From an uncultured Pelagibacteraceae bacterium (GTDB lineage: Bacteria > Pseudomonadota > Alphaproteobacteria > Pelagibacterales > Pelagibacteraceae): a DNA stretch of 64,000 bases. The first letter of the stretch is position 1. Each line of letters begins with the position of its first letter. A program made the translations under genes and the position numbers. A model generated the notes under the pieces. It was not told the origin of the DNA. It ran no database searches and was given only the letters and a program-made list of their open reading frames with translations. The stretch is from positions 62,001 to 126,000 of the forward strand of contig CACHEU010000002.1 of the NCBI GenBank assembly GCA_902578935.1. The letters run 5' to 3'. Shown piece after piece: positions 35,379-43,883 of the stretch.

Positions 35379-36585
35379 GCTTCTTTTTTAAATTAGAATC
35401 TATTGCTTCTAAAAATTGATTTGTGGTTAAAAATTTTTGATTTTTACTAATTAATATAGCTAGGTCTTTTGTCATAGATCCACTTTCAACAGTTTCTACA
35501 CAAACTTTTTCCAGAGTATTTGCAAATTTAATTAATTCGTTATTACCATCTAGTTGCCCTCTATGCGACAAACCTCTTGTCCAAGCAAAAATAGAGGCAA
35601 TTGGATTTGTAGAAGTTTCTTTACCTTGTTGGTGCTGCCTAAAATGCCTAGTAACAGTCCCATGAGCTGCTTCAGCCTCAGCTATTTTCCCATCTGGAGT
35701 TCTAAGTACACTTGTCATTAATCCAAGAGAACCATAGCCTTGAGCTACAGTATCAGATTGCACATCACCATCATAATTTTTACATGCCCAGATATATTTT
35801 CCACTCCATTTCATAGCACATGCAACCATATCATCTATTAATCTATGTTCGTAAGTAATGCCCGATTCATCGAATTTTTTTTTGAATTCTTTTTGAAAAA
35901 TTTCCTCAAAAATATCTTTAAACCTTCCATCGTAAGCTTTTAAAATTGTGTTTTTTGTTGAAAAATAAACGGGCCATTTTCTAACCAAACCATAATTCAT
36001 ACATGCTCTTGCAAAGTCTTTTATTGAGTCATCCAGATTGTACATAGAAAGTGCTATACCAGATCCTTTGAAATCATAAACTTCATGTTCAATTTTATTT
36101 TTTCCGTCTTCAGACTCCCATTTAATTGTCATCTTACCTTTTCCAGGGACTTTAAAATCGGTTGCTCTGTACTGGTCTCCAAAAGCATGTCTTCCAACTA
36201 TCACACTATCAGTCCAGTGAGGCACTAATCTTGGAACGTTTTTGCAAATTATAGGCTCTCTAAAAATAGTTCCGCCAACAATATTTCTTATTGTACCATT
36301 TGGAGATTTCCACATCTTTTTTAGTTTGAATTCTTTAACACGAGATTCATCAGGGGTAATCGTTGCACACTTAACACCAGCCCCATATTTTTGAATTGCT
36401 TTAGCACAATCGATTGTTACCTGATCATTAGTTTTATCTCTGTTCTGAATACCAAGATCAAAGTATTTAAGCTCAATATCCAGATAAGGTTTGATTAATT
36501 TGTCTTTTATAAATGCCCAAATTATACGGGTCATCTCATCACCATCTAGCTCTACTACTGGATTTTTTACTTTGATTTTTGCCAT
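35371..36585 (-). CDS. icd: Isocitrate dehydrogenase (NADP+), eukaryote-like homodimeric type
   Basis: The 404-residue protein catalyses isocitrate to 2-oxoglutarate in the TCA cycle. Typical segments are [54 protein letters not shown], the NADP loop [18 protein letters not shown], and [17 protein letters not shown]. The product also supplies 2-oxoglutarate for N-methylglutamate synthase. It is transcribed divergently from psd. Confidence 0.97.
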   Translation of the reverse strand: MAKIKVKNPVVELDGDEMTRIIWAFIKDKLIKPYLDIELKYFDLGIQNRDKTNDQVTIDCAKAIQKYGAGVKCATITPDESRVKEFKLKKMWKSPNGTIRNIVGGTIFREPIICKNVPRLVPHWTDSVIVGRHAFGDQYRATDFKVPGKGKMTIKWESEDGKNKIEHEVYDFKGSGIALSMYNLDDSIKDFARACMNYGLVRKWPVYFSTKNTILKAYDGRFKDIFEEIFQKEFKKKFDESGITYEHRLIDDMVACAMKWSGKYIWACKNYDGDVQSDTVAQGYGSLGLMTSVLRTPDGKIAEAEAAHGTVTRHFRQHQQGKETSTNPIASIFAWTRGLSHRGQLDGNNELIKFANTLEKVCVETVESGSMTKDLAILISKNQKFLTTNQFLEAIDSNLKKKLK

Positions 36586-36595
36586 AATATAAATT

Positions 36596-36647
36596 TAATT
36601 TGATAATTGAGAATTTTTATACATATTACCCTAAGATTATCAAATTA
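36596..36647. promoter_or_regulatory. Back-to-back promoters with an inverted repeat between icd and psd
   Basis: A 12-bp perfect inverted repeat has arms TAATTTGATAAT (36596-36607) and ATTATCAAATTA (36636-36647). Each arm carries a TTGATA box. Toward icd, TTGATA (36638-36643) is 16 bases from TATAAA (36616-36621, minus strand). Toward psd, TTGATA (36600-36605) is 18 bases from TATTAC (36624-36629). The two promoters overlap head to head, so polymerases probably compete. The repeat may simply be the two -35 boxes, or an operator as well. Confidence 0.5.
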
Positions 36648-36653
36648 TAAGTT

Positions 36654-37307
36654 ATGATGCTTGAAAAAATATTTCCGAAGTTACACCAAGAAGGGTATAA
36701 GTTTTTAGTTATATCCGGGGTATTAACACTAATTCTGTGGTCAATTTCTGATTTTTTTGGATTTATTTTTACCTTAATCACCATATGGGTTTATTACTTT
36801 TTTAGAGATCCTGAAAGAAAAATTATAGAAGACGACACTTACCTTGTTAGTCCAGCAGATGGAATTATTTCTACTATATCGGAAGTAAATGGACCTGTAG
36901 AACTCGGTTTAGAAAACAAAAAATTTACAAGAGTAAGTATTTTTATGAATATTTTTGACTGCCATGTAAATAGAGCTCCTCTTAAGGGCGAAATAGAAGA
37001 TATTTTTTATAAGCCAGGAAAGTTTTTAAATGCCTCTCTAGACAAAGCCAGTGAAGATAACGAGAGAAATTATTTTAAAATAAAAGATAGCAAAACAGTA
37101 GGCGATATTGTAGTTGTTCAAATAGCAGGTTTAATTGCAAGACGCATTATTACCCAAGTTCAAAAAAAACAGACAGTCAATCAAGGACAAAGAATTGGTA
37201 TGATTAGATTTGGGAGCAGGGTTGATATATACTATGACGGAAGAAAAACTATGGTTAAAGTTGGACAGAACGTTATAGCCGGGGAAAGCTTGATAGCGAG
37301 TTCTTAA
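36654..37307 (+). CDS. psd: Phosphatidylserine decarboxylase, short type
   Basis: This 217-residue proenzyme of the short PSD class turns phosphatidylserine into phosphatidylethanolamine. It has an N-terminal hydrophobic hairpin (about 16-50), the motifs SPADGIIS and FDCHVNRAPLKG, and the self-cleavage region RFGSRVDIYYDG, in which Ser188 would become the pyruvoyl group. Two consecutive Met codons at the start leave the exact first residue open by one. The pssA gene follows without any gap, so the two steps of PE synthesis form an operon. Confidence 0.93.
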   Translation: MMLEKIFPKLHQEGYKFLVISGVLTLILWSISDFFGFIFTLITIWVYYFFRDPERKIIEDDTYLVSPADGIISTISEVNGPVELGLENKKFTRVSIFMNIFDCHVNRAPLKGEIEDIFYKPGKFLNASLDKASEDNERNYFKIKDSKTVGDIVVVQIAGLIARRIITQVQKKQTVNQGQRIGMIRFGSRVDIYYDGRKTMVKVGQNVIAGESLIASS

Positions 37308-38099
37308 ATGGAAAAGAAAGATAAATTTAAAGTCGTTTCAGTAAGTAAATCGAGATACATTTTACCAAGTGTACTAACACTGATTGGAGTTTGTTTAGGA
37401 ATTAGTTCAATTAAGTTTGCAATGGATGGTAATTTTGCATTTGCAGTTTTATTTTTGGTGGTCGCTGCAATTTTGGATGGTCTAGACGGAAGGGTAGCTA
37501 GGTTAATTAAAGGTACTTCAGATTTTGGAAAAGAATTAGATTCATTAACAGATTTTGTGAGTTTTGGAATAGCGCCCGCATTTATAATTTATTTTTGGGA
37601 ATTAAGTAAATTTGGTAAAATTGGATGGTTAATAGTTTTATTTTTTTCTGTGTGTTGTGTACTAAGACTTGCAAGATTTAATCTAACTAAGTTTGAAAAA
37701 AATGATCAATGGAAAAATAATTTTTTTCAAGGAATCCCATCTCCCGCTGGAGGATGCCTGATTCTTTTTCCCTTAATGTTTGAATTGTCAAATTTTTCAA
37801 GCCTATTTGATTTGAGAGCAATTACACCGTATTTTATGGTTTTAGTATCGATCTTACTGATAAGCAAAGTCCCAACTTTTTCATTTAAAAAAATTGCTAT
37901 TCGTAGAAACATGACAATTTTTCTTTTGCTAGGCTTAGGTTTATTTTTTGTATCAATTATTCAATTTACTTTTGAAACTTTGACAATTTGCTCTCTAATT
38001 TATTTAGCTTTAATTCCCGTGGGCGTTTATAACTACAAAGTCAAATTAAAAACTGCAAATCAGATTGAATTTGAAGAAGAACAGCAAGATATACTATAA
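37308..38099 (+). CDS. pssA: CDP-diacylglycerol-serine O-phosphatidyltransferase
   Basis: This 263-residue CDP-alcohol phosphotransferase has the canonical motif DG-x2-AR-x8-G-x3-D-x3-D starting at Asp60 (LDGRVARLIKGTSDFG, then Asp78 and Asp82). The hydrophobic helices agree with a type II, membrane-bound PssA. It makes phosphatidylserine, the substrate of Psd encoded directly upstream. rlmE begins 9 bases downstream. Confidence 0.94.
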   Translation: MEKKDKFKVVSVSKSRYILPSVLTLIGVCLGISSIKFAMDGNFAFAVLFLVVAAILDGLDGRVARLIKGTSDFGKELDSLTDFVSFGIAPAFIIYFWELSKFGKIGWLIVLFFSVCCVLRLARFNLTKFEKNDQWKNNFFQGIPSPAGGCLILFPLMFELSNFSSLFDLRAITPYFMVLVSILLISKVPTFSFKKIAIRRNMTIFLLLGLGLFFVSIIQFTFETLTICSLIYLALIPVGVYNYKVKLKTANQIEFEEEQQDIL

Positions 38100-38108
38100 T
38101 TTTTTTAA

Positions 38109-38696
38109 ATGGATAGCAGAAGTTATCAAGATCATTTCTTTAAAAAAGCTAAAACATCTGGTTACAGATCACGATCTGCCTTTAAGTTAATTGAATTAAA
38201 TTCAAAATTTAAATTTTTAAAAAACAGTATAAAGCTATTAGATGTTGGTTCTTTTCCAGGGGGATGGTCTCAGGTCGCCGCAAAAACAATTAAAAATGGA
38301 AAAATTTTATCTATAGATAAAAAAAAAATAGAAGAAATTAAAGATGTAAAATTTATCATGGGAGATTTTTTAGAAAAAAAATCTAAAACAAGTATAATTG
38401 AATATTTTAATTCAAATATCGACGTAATTTTATCGGATATGGCATCCAATACTACTGGAAATAAAAGCTTGGATTGTATAAGAACCAACCAGCTATGTTT
38501 AGATATCTTAGATTTTTCAAAACAAACATTGAGCACAAAAGGAGTTGTTGTGTCCAAACTTTTTATGGGAGAAGATTTTGAGGAAATTAAAATAAGAGCA
38601 AAAAAATACTTTAAAAAAATCGATTTTTTTAAGCCCAATTCAAGCAGAGATGAATCGAGAGAAACATATATACATTGTTCGGGATTAAGTACATAA
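38109..38696 (+). CDS. rlmE: 23S rRNA 2'-O-ribose U2552 methyltransferase (RrmJ/FtsJ)
   Basis: This 195-residue Rossmann methyltransferase has YRSRSAFKLIELN (catalytic Lys), the SAM motif LLDVGSFPGGWSQVA, a VILSDMASNTTG catalytic-Asp segment and VVSKLFMGED. It modifies the ribosomal A-loop late in 50S assembly. It is close behind pssA, and its stop (TAA) shares TAATG with the next gene. Confidence 0.93.
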   Translation: MDSRSYQDHFFKKAKTSGYRSRSAFKLIELNSKFKFLKNSIKLLDVGSFPGGWSQVAAKTIKNGKILSIDKKKIEEIKDVKFIMGDFLEKKSKTSIIEYFNSNIDVILSDMASNTTGNKSLDCIRTNQLCLDILDFSKQTLSTKGVVVSKLFMGEDFEEIKIRAKKYFKKIDFFKPNSSRDESRETYIHCSGLST

Positions 38697-39133
38697 TGCA
38701 AGAAATGAATGGAATAAAAGCCTATATTTTTATTTTTTTATCTGCATTTTTTTTAACAGGTGATGCTTTCAGCAAAAGTAGTTATTTTGATGAAGGAAAA
38801 GCACTTTTTAAAGAAAAAAAATTTTCCAAGTCAAAATTTAAATTTGAAAAAGATATAGTGTTTAACCCAAAAAGTGAATTATCCTATTTATATCTGGCAA
38901 AAATTTTTAATGAAGAGAAAAAATATGATTTGGAAGAGCAGAATTTAAATACTGTGATTTTGCTAAATCCAGGAAATGAGGAAGCAATTTTCCTTCTAGC
39001 TCTGTTAAATATAAGACAATCTGATTATTCCAAGTCTGAAAAATTAATAAATAATTTTAAAAAAATTTGTAAAAATCTTTGTGAAAAAGAAAAAGAGCTA
39101 AACAGCAAGCTTAAAAATTTACAGACAAAGTAA
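38696..39133 (+). CDS. Secreted TPR-repeat protein
   Basis: From the ATG at 38696 (overlapping the rlmE stop as TAATG) the protein has 145 residues. It has a signal-peptide-like N-terminus (IKAYIFIFLSAFFLTGDAFS) followed by at least two TPR-like helix pairs (YFDEGKALFKEKKFSKSKF, SYLYLAKIFNEEKKY, EAIFLLALLNIRQSDYSKS). It has no lipobox. The role is unknown; TPR proteins of this size are usually scaffolds in the cell envelope. An ATG 9 bases downstream is also possible. Confidence 0.7.
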   Translation: MQEMNGIKAYIFIFLSAFFLTGDAFSKSSYFDEGKALFKEKKFSKSKFKFEKDIVFNPKSELSYLYLAKIFNEEKKYDLEEQNLNTVILLNPGNEEAIFLLALLNIRQSDYSKSEKLINNFKKICKNLCEKEKELNSKLKNLQTK

Positions 39134-39147
39134 AAATATCATAAAAA

Positions 39148-39921
39148 ATGAAAAAAAAAATTTTTCGAATAAAAAAACTTAAATGGAAAAGGAAATTAGT
39201 TTGTCTTACCGCATATTCCAAACCCATTACAAAAATATTAGATAAATACTGTGATATTATTTTAGTTGGCGATTCTGTTGCAACTGCTTTTTATGGAATG
39301 AAAAATACAAAATCCATTAGTTTGGGCACTATGATTAATCATTCATTGGCTGTAAAAAAAAGCGTAAAAAAAAGCCTTTTCGTGGTTGATATGCCTATTA
39401 ATACTTATAAAAATTTTAGAGAAGCAGAAAAAAATGCAAAAATAATTTCTAAAACTGTTCGTTGTGATGCTGTTAAAATAGAAAGTAATGGAAAAAATTT
39501 TAATATAATAAGACATTTGGTAAAATCTGGAATTCCAGTTATGGGACACATAGGTTATACGCCCCAATATAAGAAAAAATTTAAACTGTATGGATTAAAA
39601 CAAAATGAAGAAAAAAAATTAATTGAAGAATCAAAAAAAATAGAAAAAGCTGGAGCTTTTTCTATAGTCTTAGAATGTATAGCAGAGAAAACTGCCAAAA
39701 AAATAACAGATATAATCAATATACCTACCATTGGCATAGGTTCTTCAAAATTTTGTGATGGACAAATTTTGGTTACAGATGACTTAATAGGGCTAAGCGG
39801 TTTTTATCCTAAATTCGTAAAAAAATATTTAAATTTACAAAAAATTTTAGAAAAAGGTATAAGAAAATTTAAAGATGATGTAATAAAAGGTAAATTTCCT
39901 AAAAAAATGAATACATATTAA
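39148..39921 (+). CDS. panB: 3-methyl-2-oxobutanoate hydroxymethyltransferase
   Basis: This 257-residue TIM-barrel enzyme adds a hydroxymethyl group from methylene-tetrahydrofolate to ketoisovalerate, the first step to pantothenate. Signatures are ILVGDSVATAFYGMKNT, VVDMPINTY, VKIESNG, GIPVMGHIGYTPQ, LECIAEK and PTIGIGSSKFCDGQILVTDD. It uses one-carbon units of the kind produced by the methylamine pathway. panC is not adjacent. Confidence 0.94.
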   Translation: MKKKIFRIKKLKWKRKLVCLTAYSKPITKILDKYCDIILVGDSVATAFYGMKNTKSISLGTMINHSLAVKKSVKKSLFVVDMPINTYKNFREAEKNAKIISKTVRCDAVKIESNGKNFNIIRHLVKSGIPVMGHIGYTPQYKKKFKLYGLKQNEEKKLIEESKKIEKAGAFSIVLECIAEKTAKKITDIINIPTIGIGSSKFCDGQILVTDDLIGLSGFYPKFVKKYLNLQKILEKGIRKFKDDVIKGKFPKKMNTY

Positions 39922-39926
39922 CGATT

Positions 39927-40556
39927 ATGAATTTAGAATCTTCAGTACAACAAAAAAGAGGGTTTAGAGATTTTATAAAATCTAAGAAAAAATCTTTAAT
40001 CAGTTTATGTGTACTTTTCCTTTTTTTTGGAGCTGCTTTTTTGTGGTTAGACTATATTGGAAAAAACAAAAGGATAAAAATCTCAGAAAATTTTATTGAA
40101 GCAAAAATTTTGCTTACAGAGAATAATCTCTCTAAATCTACTGAAATTTTAAAAGATATTATAATGCAACAGGACAAAGTTTACTCACCACTGTCCTTAT
40201 TTTTAATATTAGATCAAAATTTAGAAGAGAATAAAGAAATTATTCTAGGTTACTTTGATAAAGTTTTGTCAATAGGAAGTTTAAAAAATGAAGACTTGAA
40301 TTTACTGAGACTTAAAAAAGCAATCTTTATTTCCAATACTTCCAAAGAGCAAGACATGCTTGATTTGCTTAATCCTATAATTAACTCAAATTCTGTATGG
40401 AAATCTCAATCTTTAAAGTTTTTAGCTGATTATTACTTTTCCCTGAAACAATTTAAAAAGGCAGAGCAATATTATTCACTTCTACTTGATTCAGGCGATG
40501 ATAGTATTAATCAAAATGAAATTAAAAGGAAAATGAAATTAATTAAAAATGGTTAA
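39927..40556 (+). CDS. YfgM-like membrane-anchored TPR protein
   Basis: The 209-residue protein has a basic cytoplasmic N-terminus, one transmembrane helix (SLISLCVLFLFFGAAFLWLDYIG, about 25-47) and a periplasmic TPR-like helical domain (KAEQYYSLLLDSGDDSINQ). This layout and the following bamB match the YfgM/YfgL arrangement of other Proteobacteria. YfgM associates with the Sec translocon and periplasmic chaperones. Identity between distant YfgM proteins is low, so the call depends on topology and neighbourhood. It overlaps bamB by 8 bases. Confidence 0.7.
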   Translation: MNLESSVQQKRGFRDFIKSKKKSLISLCVLFLFFGAAFLWLDYIGKNKRIKISENFIEAKILLTENNLSKSTEILKDIIMQQDKVYSPLSLFLILDQNLEENKEIILGYFDKVLSIGSLKNEDLNLLRLKKAIFISNTSKEQDMLDLLNPIINSNSVWKSQSLKFLADYYFSLKQFKKAEQYYSLLLDSGDDSINQNEIKRKMKLIKNG

Positions 40557-41898
40557 TTTTTTCAGACTATTTTCTTTTGTCATTTCCATACTTTTTTTAT
40601 CTAGCTGTTCTTTTAACAATCCTGGTAATTTTTTTCAGGACAAAGCTAAAGAATTAGAAAGAGAAATTTTAAAAAAAAACTCAGAATTAGTTTTTACCGA
40701 ATCAAAAAAGTTTAAAGAGGAAGTAACAGGAATTATTGAAAGCAAAATAACAAATGCAATAGTTAATTCAAATTGGTCGGAAACAAATTTTGGATTAGAC
40801 AATTATGTTCCGCATTTAGAGTATAATGATTCAAAACGATTAATTTATAAAAGTAAAAAAATAGGTAAAAATAAGTTTAACATGTCAGATTTGTCTTTTG
40901 AGCCAATCATATCTGACAATAATGCCTTTCTTTATGATCTTTCAGGGAATGTTTATAAATTTTCAATAGGAGAAAGAAATTTACTTTGGAAGTTTAACTT
41001 TTATAAAAAGAGATATAAAAATTTACCTATTCAACTAAAGTTGAGAATTTCAAATGAAAATTTAATTATTTCTGATAACTTAGGTTATTTGTACAGCCTG
41101 GAAATTGAAACAGGAAATCTTATCTGGGCAAAAAATTATGGAATACCTTTTAGATCAACAATTAAGATCCAAGATGAAAATATTTTTATTCTCAATCAAG
41201 ATAATAAATTTTATATAATAAATGAGAGAGATGGAGAAAAAAAAATAAGTTTTGAAACTTTTCCTTCCATTTTAAAACCCGAATTAGAAACTAGTATTAG
41301 TTTGGATACATATAAAAATAATCTTTATTTTATAACTTCAACAGGCCAACTCTACTCAATAAATTATAAGACAAACAATCTAAATTGGCTTTTAAATCTA
41401 TCGATGAGTAATAAAGGACAGAATGAAAAACTCTTTTTTTCTTCCCCAATTATTTATAATAAAGATACACTATTCATTAGCACATCCATATCCACTTACT
41501 CTATAAATGCAGTAAATGGTTTAATAAATTGGGAGTTACCTTTCAGCACTTATATAAGACCAGTAGCCTCAGAAAATTTTTTCATTTTGGCTTCAAAAGA
41601 TGGTTTTATTTTAAATTTAGATTCCAAAACAGGAAAAGTTCTTTGGTCTAAAAATTTATTTAATAGTAGCAAAAAACTAAAACAAAAAAAAATAGGATCT
41701 ATCACTTCTTTGCTATTAGTTTCCAACAAAATTTTAGCAAGCACATCAAAAGGATTTTTTCTATTTATTGATTATAAAAATGGAAAAATTCTTAATTATA
41801 CAAAAGCTTCAAGCAGTGGTTTTTTTTCAAACCCAGTTTTAGTAGAAAAAAAAATATATGTTGTTGATAGGAAAACAAGGATTCTGATTTTTGATTAA
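40549..41898 (+). CDS. bamB: Outer-membrane assembly lipoprotein BamB-like beta-propeller
   Basis: The 449-residue lipoprotein has signal and lipobox LFLSSCS (Cys near residue 20), then repeated PQQ-type blades (YSLEIETGNLIWAKNYGIPF, YSINYKTNNLNWLLNL, YSINAVNGLINWELPF, LDSKTGKVLWSKNLF). BamB helps the BAM complex insert outer-membrane proteins. The N-terminal 100 residues are coil-like and poorly conserved. The gene der, often next to bamB elsewhere, is not here; purF follows convergently after 1 base. Confidence 0.85.
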   Translation: MVNFFRLFSFVISILFLSSCSFNNPGNFFQDKAKELEREILKKNSELVFTESKKFKEEVTGIIESKITNAIVNSNWSETNFGLDNYVPHLEYNDSKRLIYKSKKIGKNKFNMSDLSFEPIISDNNAFLYDLSGNVYKFSIGERNLLWKFNFYKKRYKNLPIQLKLRISNENLIISDNLGYLYSLEIETGNLIWAKNYGIPFRSTIKIQDENIFILNQDNKFYIINERDGEKKISFETFPSILKPELETSISLDTYKNNLYFITSTGQLYSINYKTNNLNWLLNLSMSNKGQNEKLFFSSPIIYNKDTLFISTSISTYSINAVNGLINWELPFSTYIRPVASENFFILASKDGFILNLDSKTGKVLWSKNLFNSSKKLKQKKIGSITSLLLVSNKILASTSKGFFLFIDYKNGKILNYTKASSSGFFSNPVLVEKKIYVVDRKTRILIFD

Positions 41899-41899
41899 A

Positions 41900-43336
41900 C
41901 TAGTTAGTGGATTTTCCACTAAGTAAAGATAATTGGGTAATTTTATTATCTCTCATTTGGTCCACAGGTTTAATAGGATATTCTCCTGTGAAATAATGAT
42001 CGGTAAATTGTGGGTAAAGTTTATTTCTTGGGTTTTCACATACGGCTTTATATAGGCCATTAATGCTCAAGAACTTCAAAGAGTCTGCACCAATATATTT
42101 ACACATTTCATCTACATTTTTGTTTGCAGCCAACAATTCTTTTTTTGAAGGCATGTCTATTCCATAAAAATCTGGAAATTTTATTTCAGGAGAGGCAATT
42201 CTGATGTGAACTTCTTTTGCGCCAGAGTCATAAAGCATTTTAACTATTTTATGACAAGTAGTTCCTCTTACTAAAGAATCGTCTATAAGAATTACAGATT
42301 TATTTTTTATTGAAGACATGTTTGGGCTTAACTTTAATTTTACCCCAAAGCTTCTTATATTTTGTGTAGGTTCAATAAAAGTTCTTCCAACATAGTGATT
42401 TCTGATTAAACCAAGTTCAAAATTCATTTTTTTATGTTGAGAAAATCCTATTGCTGCTGGAACTCCTGAGTCAGGCACCGGAACGACAATATCACCTATA
42501 TCATTAGATTCTTTTGCAAGTTCATAACCAAAATTTTTTCTATATTCATAGGCACATTTCCCTTTGAGTAGACTGTCCGGTCTTGAAAAATAAATATATT
42601 CAAAAATACATGGTCTGCTTTTTTTATTGGGAAAAGGTTTTAAGCTTTTAAAAGATCCTTTCTCTATTACTATTATTTCTCCATTTTCAACCTCTCTAAT
42701 AAATTTTGCTCCTATTATGTCTAATGCACAAGTTTCAGAAGCCAATACATATGAATTTTTTATTTTTCCCAAAACCAAAGGTCTTATTCCCAAAGGATCT
42801 CTTATACCTATTAACTTTTTATTTGTCATAATCACTAAGGCGTAACCCCCTTGAATTTGAAAAATAGCATCAATAATTTTGTCTACTATTTTTTCTCTGC
42901 TAGATTTTGCAACTAGCTGTACAATAGTTTCGGTGTCTGTGGTTGTTCTAAAAATAGCTCCATCTTTTACCAAACTCTCTCTCAGTTGAATTGCGTTTGT
43001 TAGATTGCCATTATGAGCAATACTTACACCTCCACCATATAGATCTGCAAAGAAAGGCTGCACATTCCTAAGAGAAGTTTCTCCAGTTGTAGAATAACGA
43101 TTATGACCTATAGCAAAATTCCCAGGTAATTTTTTTAAAACTTCTTTGTTTGTAAAGTTGTCACCAACCAAACCGTTCCTTTTTTCTGAATGGAAATTTT
43201 TTCCATCAAAAGATACGATACCGCATCCTTCTTGACCTCTATGTTGTAATGCATGAAGCCCTAAAGCAGTTAAAGTTGATGCGTCTTGAGCATCATGGAT
43301 ACCAAAAATACCACACTCTTCTCTTATTTCTCTCAT
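41900..43336 (-). CDS. purF: Amidophosphoribosyltransferase
   Basis: The first enzyme of purine synthesis makes phosphoribosylamine from PRPP and glutamine. From the ATG at 43336 it has 478 residues with a short propeptide (MREIREE) before the nucleophile Cys8 of CGIFGIHD. A longer frame from 43399 would run into cvpA and is rejected. LQHRGQEGCGI and YSTTGETSLRNVQPF belong to the glutaminase domain. VPVPDSGVPAAIGFS and VILIDDSLVRGTT are the PRPP-binding part. It follows cvpA, as in many Proteobacteria. Confidence 0.96.
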   Translation of the reverse strand: MREIREECGIFGIHDAQDASTLTALGLHALQHRGQEGCGIVSFDGKNFHSEKRNGLVGDNFTNKEVLKKLPGNFAIGHNRYSTTGETSLRNVQPFFADLYGGGVSIAHNGNLTNAIQLRESLVKDGAIFRTTTDTETIVQLVAKSSREKIVDKIIDAIFQIQGGYALVIMTNKKLIGIRDPLGIRPLVLGKIKNSYVLASETCALDIIGAKFIREVENGEIIVIEKGSFKSLKPFPNKKSRPCIFEYIYFSRPDSLLKGKCAYEYRKNFGYELAKESNDIGDIVVPVPDSGVPAAIGFSQHKKMNFELGLIRNHYVGRTFIEPTQNIRSFGVKLKLSPNMSSIKNKSVILIDDSLVRGTTCHKIVKMLYDSGAKEVHIRIASPEIKFPDFYGIDMPSKKELLAANKNVDEMCKYIGADSLKFLSINGLYKAVCENPRNKLYPQFTDHYFTGEYPIKPVDQMRDNKITQLSLLSGKSTN

Positions 43337-43337
43337 T

Positions 43338-43883
43338 TTAAATGTTTTCAATTTCTTTTTTAGTGTCTTCGAGATCTTTTTTTTCAGGGAATTCTTCAAT
43401 CAATAACCTACTTCCTTTTTCAGTTATTGAAAAAAAATATGAATTCTTTAAAGACATATCCCATTTTTCATATGAATAAAACCAATTTACGATTGAAAAA
43501 ATACACACAAAAAAAACATATCCTTTAAAAATACCAAAGAAAAATCCAAAAATTTTATCTGCCGAACCAAGGCCTGTATATGAAAATAGACGGCCCAGAG
43601 ACTTTCCTAATAGAATCAAAAGAAATATTGACAAAACATAAACAGCTATTCCCAAACCAATTCCAGAAACATATTCATTTTCTACGTAATCTGAAACATA
43701 AGGTTCTAATTTTGGAACTAAAATTATCGTAATCACTAATGCCAAAACCCACTTTAGAAAGGATACTAAACTTAAAAAGAAACCTTTGGCAAAACATTGA
43801 ATTGCAAAATAAAGAATAAAAATCAAAAATATTATATCAAATAAAATGATGCTTTCTCTTATTAAGGATATTAAATTATCCAT
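43338..43883 (-). CDS. cvpA: CvpA-family membrane protein
   Basis: The 181-residue protein has four hydrophobic helices (IIFLIFILYFAIQCFAKG, WVLALVITIILVPKL, IGLGIAVYVLSIFLLILLG, FFFGIFKGYVFFVCIFSIVNW) and the family pattern GLGSADKIFGFFFG. CvpA proteins are linked to the cell envelope and, through the gene pair cvpA-purF, to colicin V and purine metabolism. The molecular role is unsettled. It overlaps the transporter gene upstream by 8 bases and leaves 1 base before purF. Confidence 0.9.
   Translation of the reverse strand: MDNLISLIRESIILFDIIFLIFILYFAIQCFAKGFFLSLVSFLKWVLALVITIILVPKLEPYVSDYVENEYVSGIGLGIAVYVLSIFLLILLGKSLGRLFSYTGLGSADKIFGFFFGIFKGYVFFVCIFSIVNWFYSYEKWDMSLKNSYFFSITEKGSRLLIEEFPEKKDLEDTKKEIENI

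Noticed and set aside
43337-43399. Longer purF beginning inside cvpA
   Set aside because: The extra residues come from cvpA in another frame; starting at 43336 gives the normal short propeptide before the catalytic Cys.
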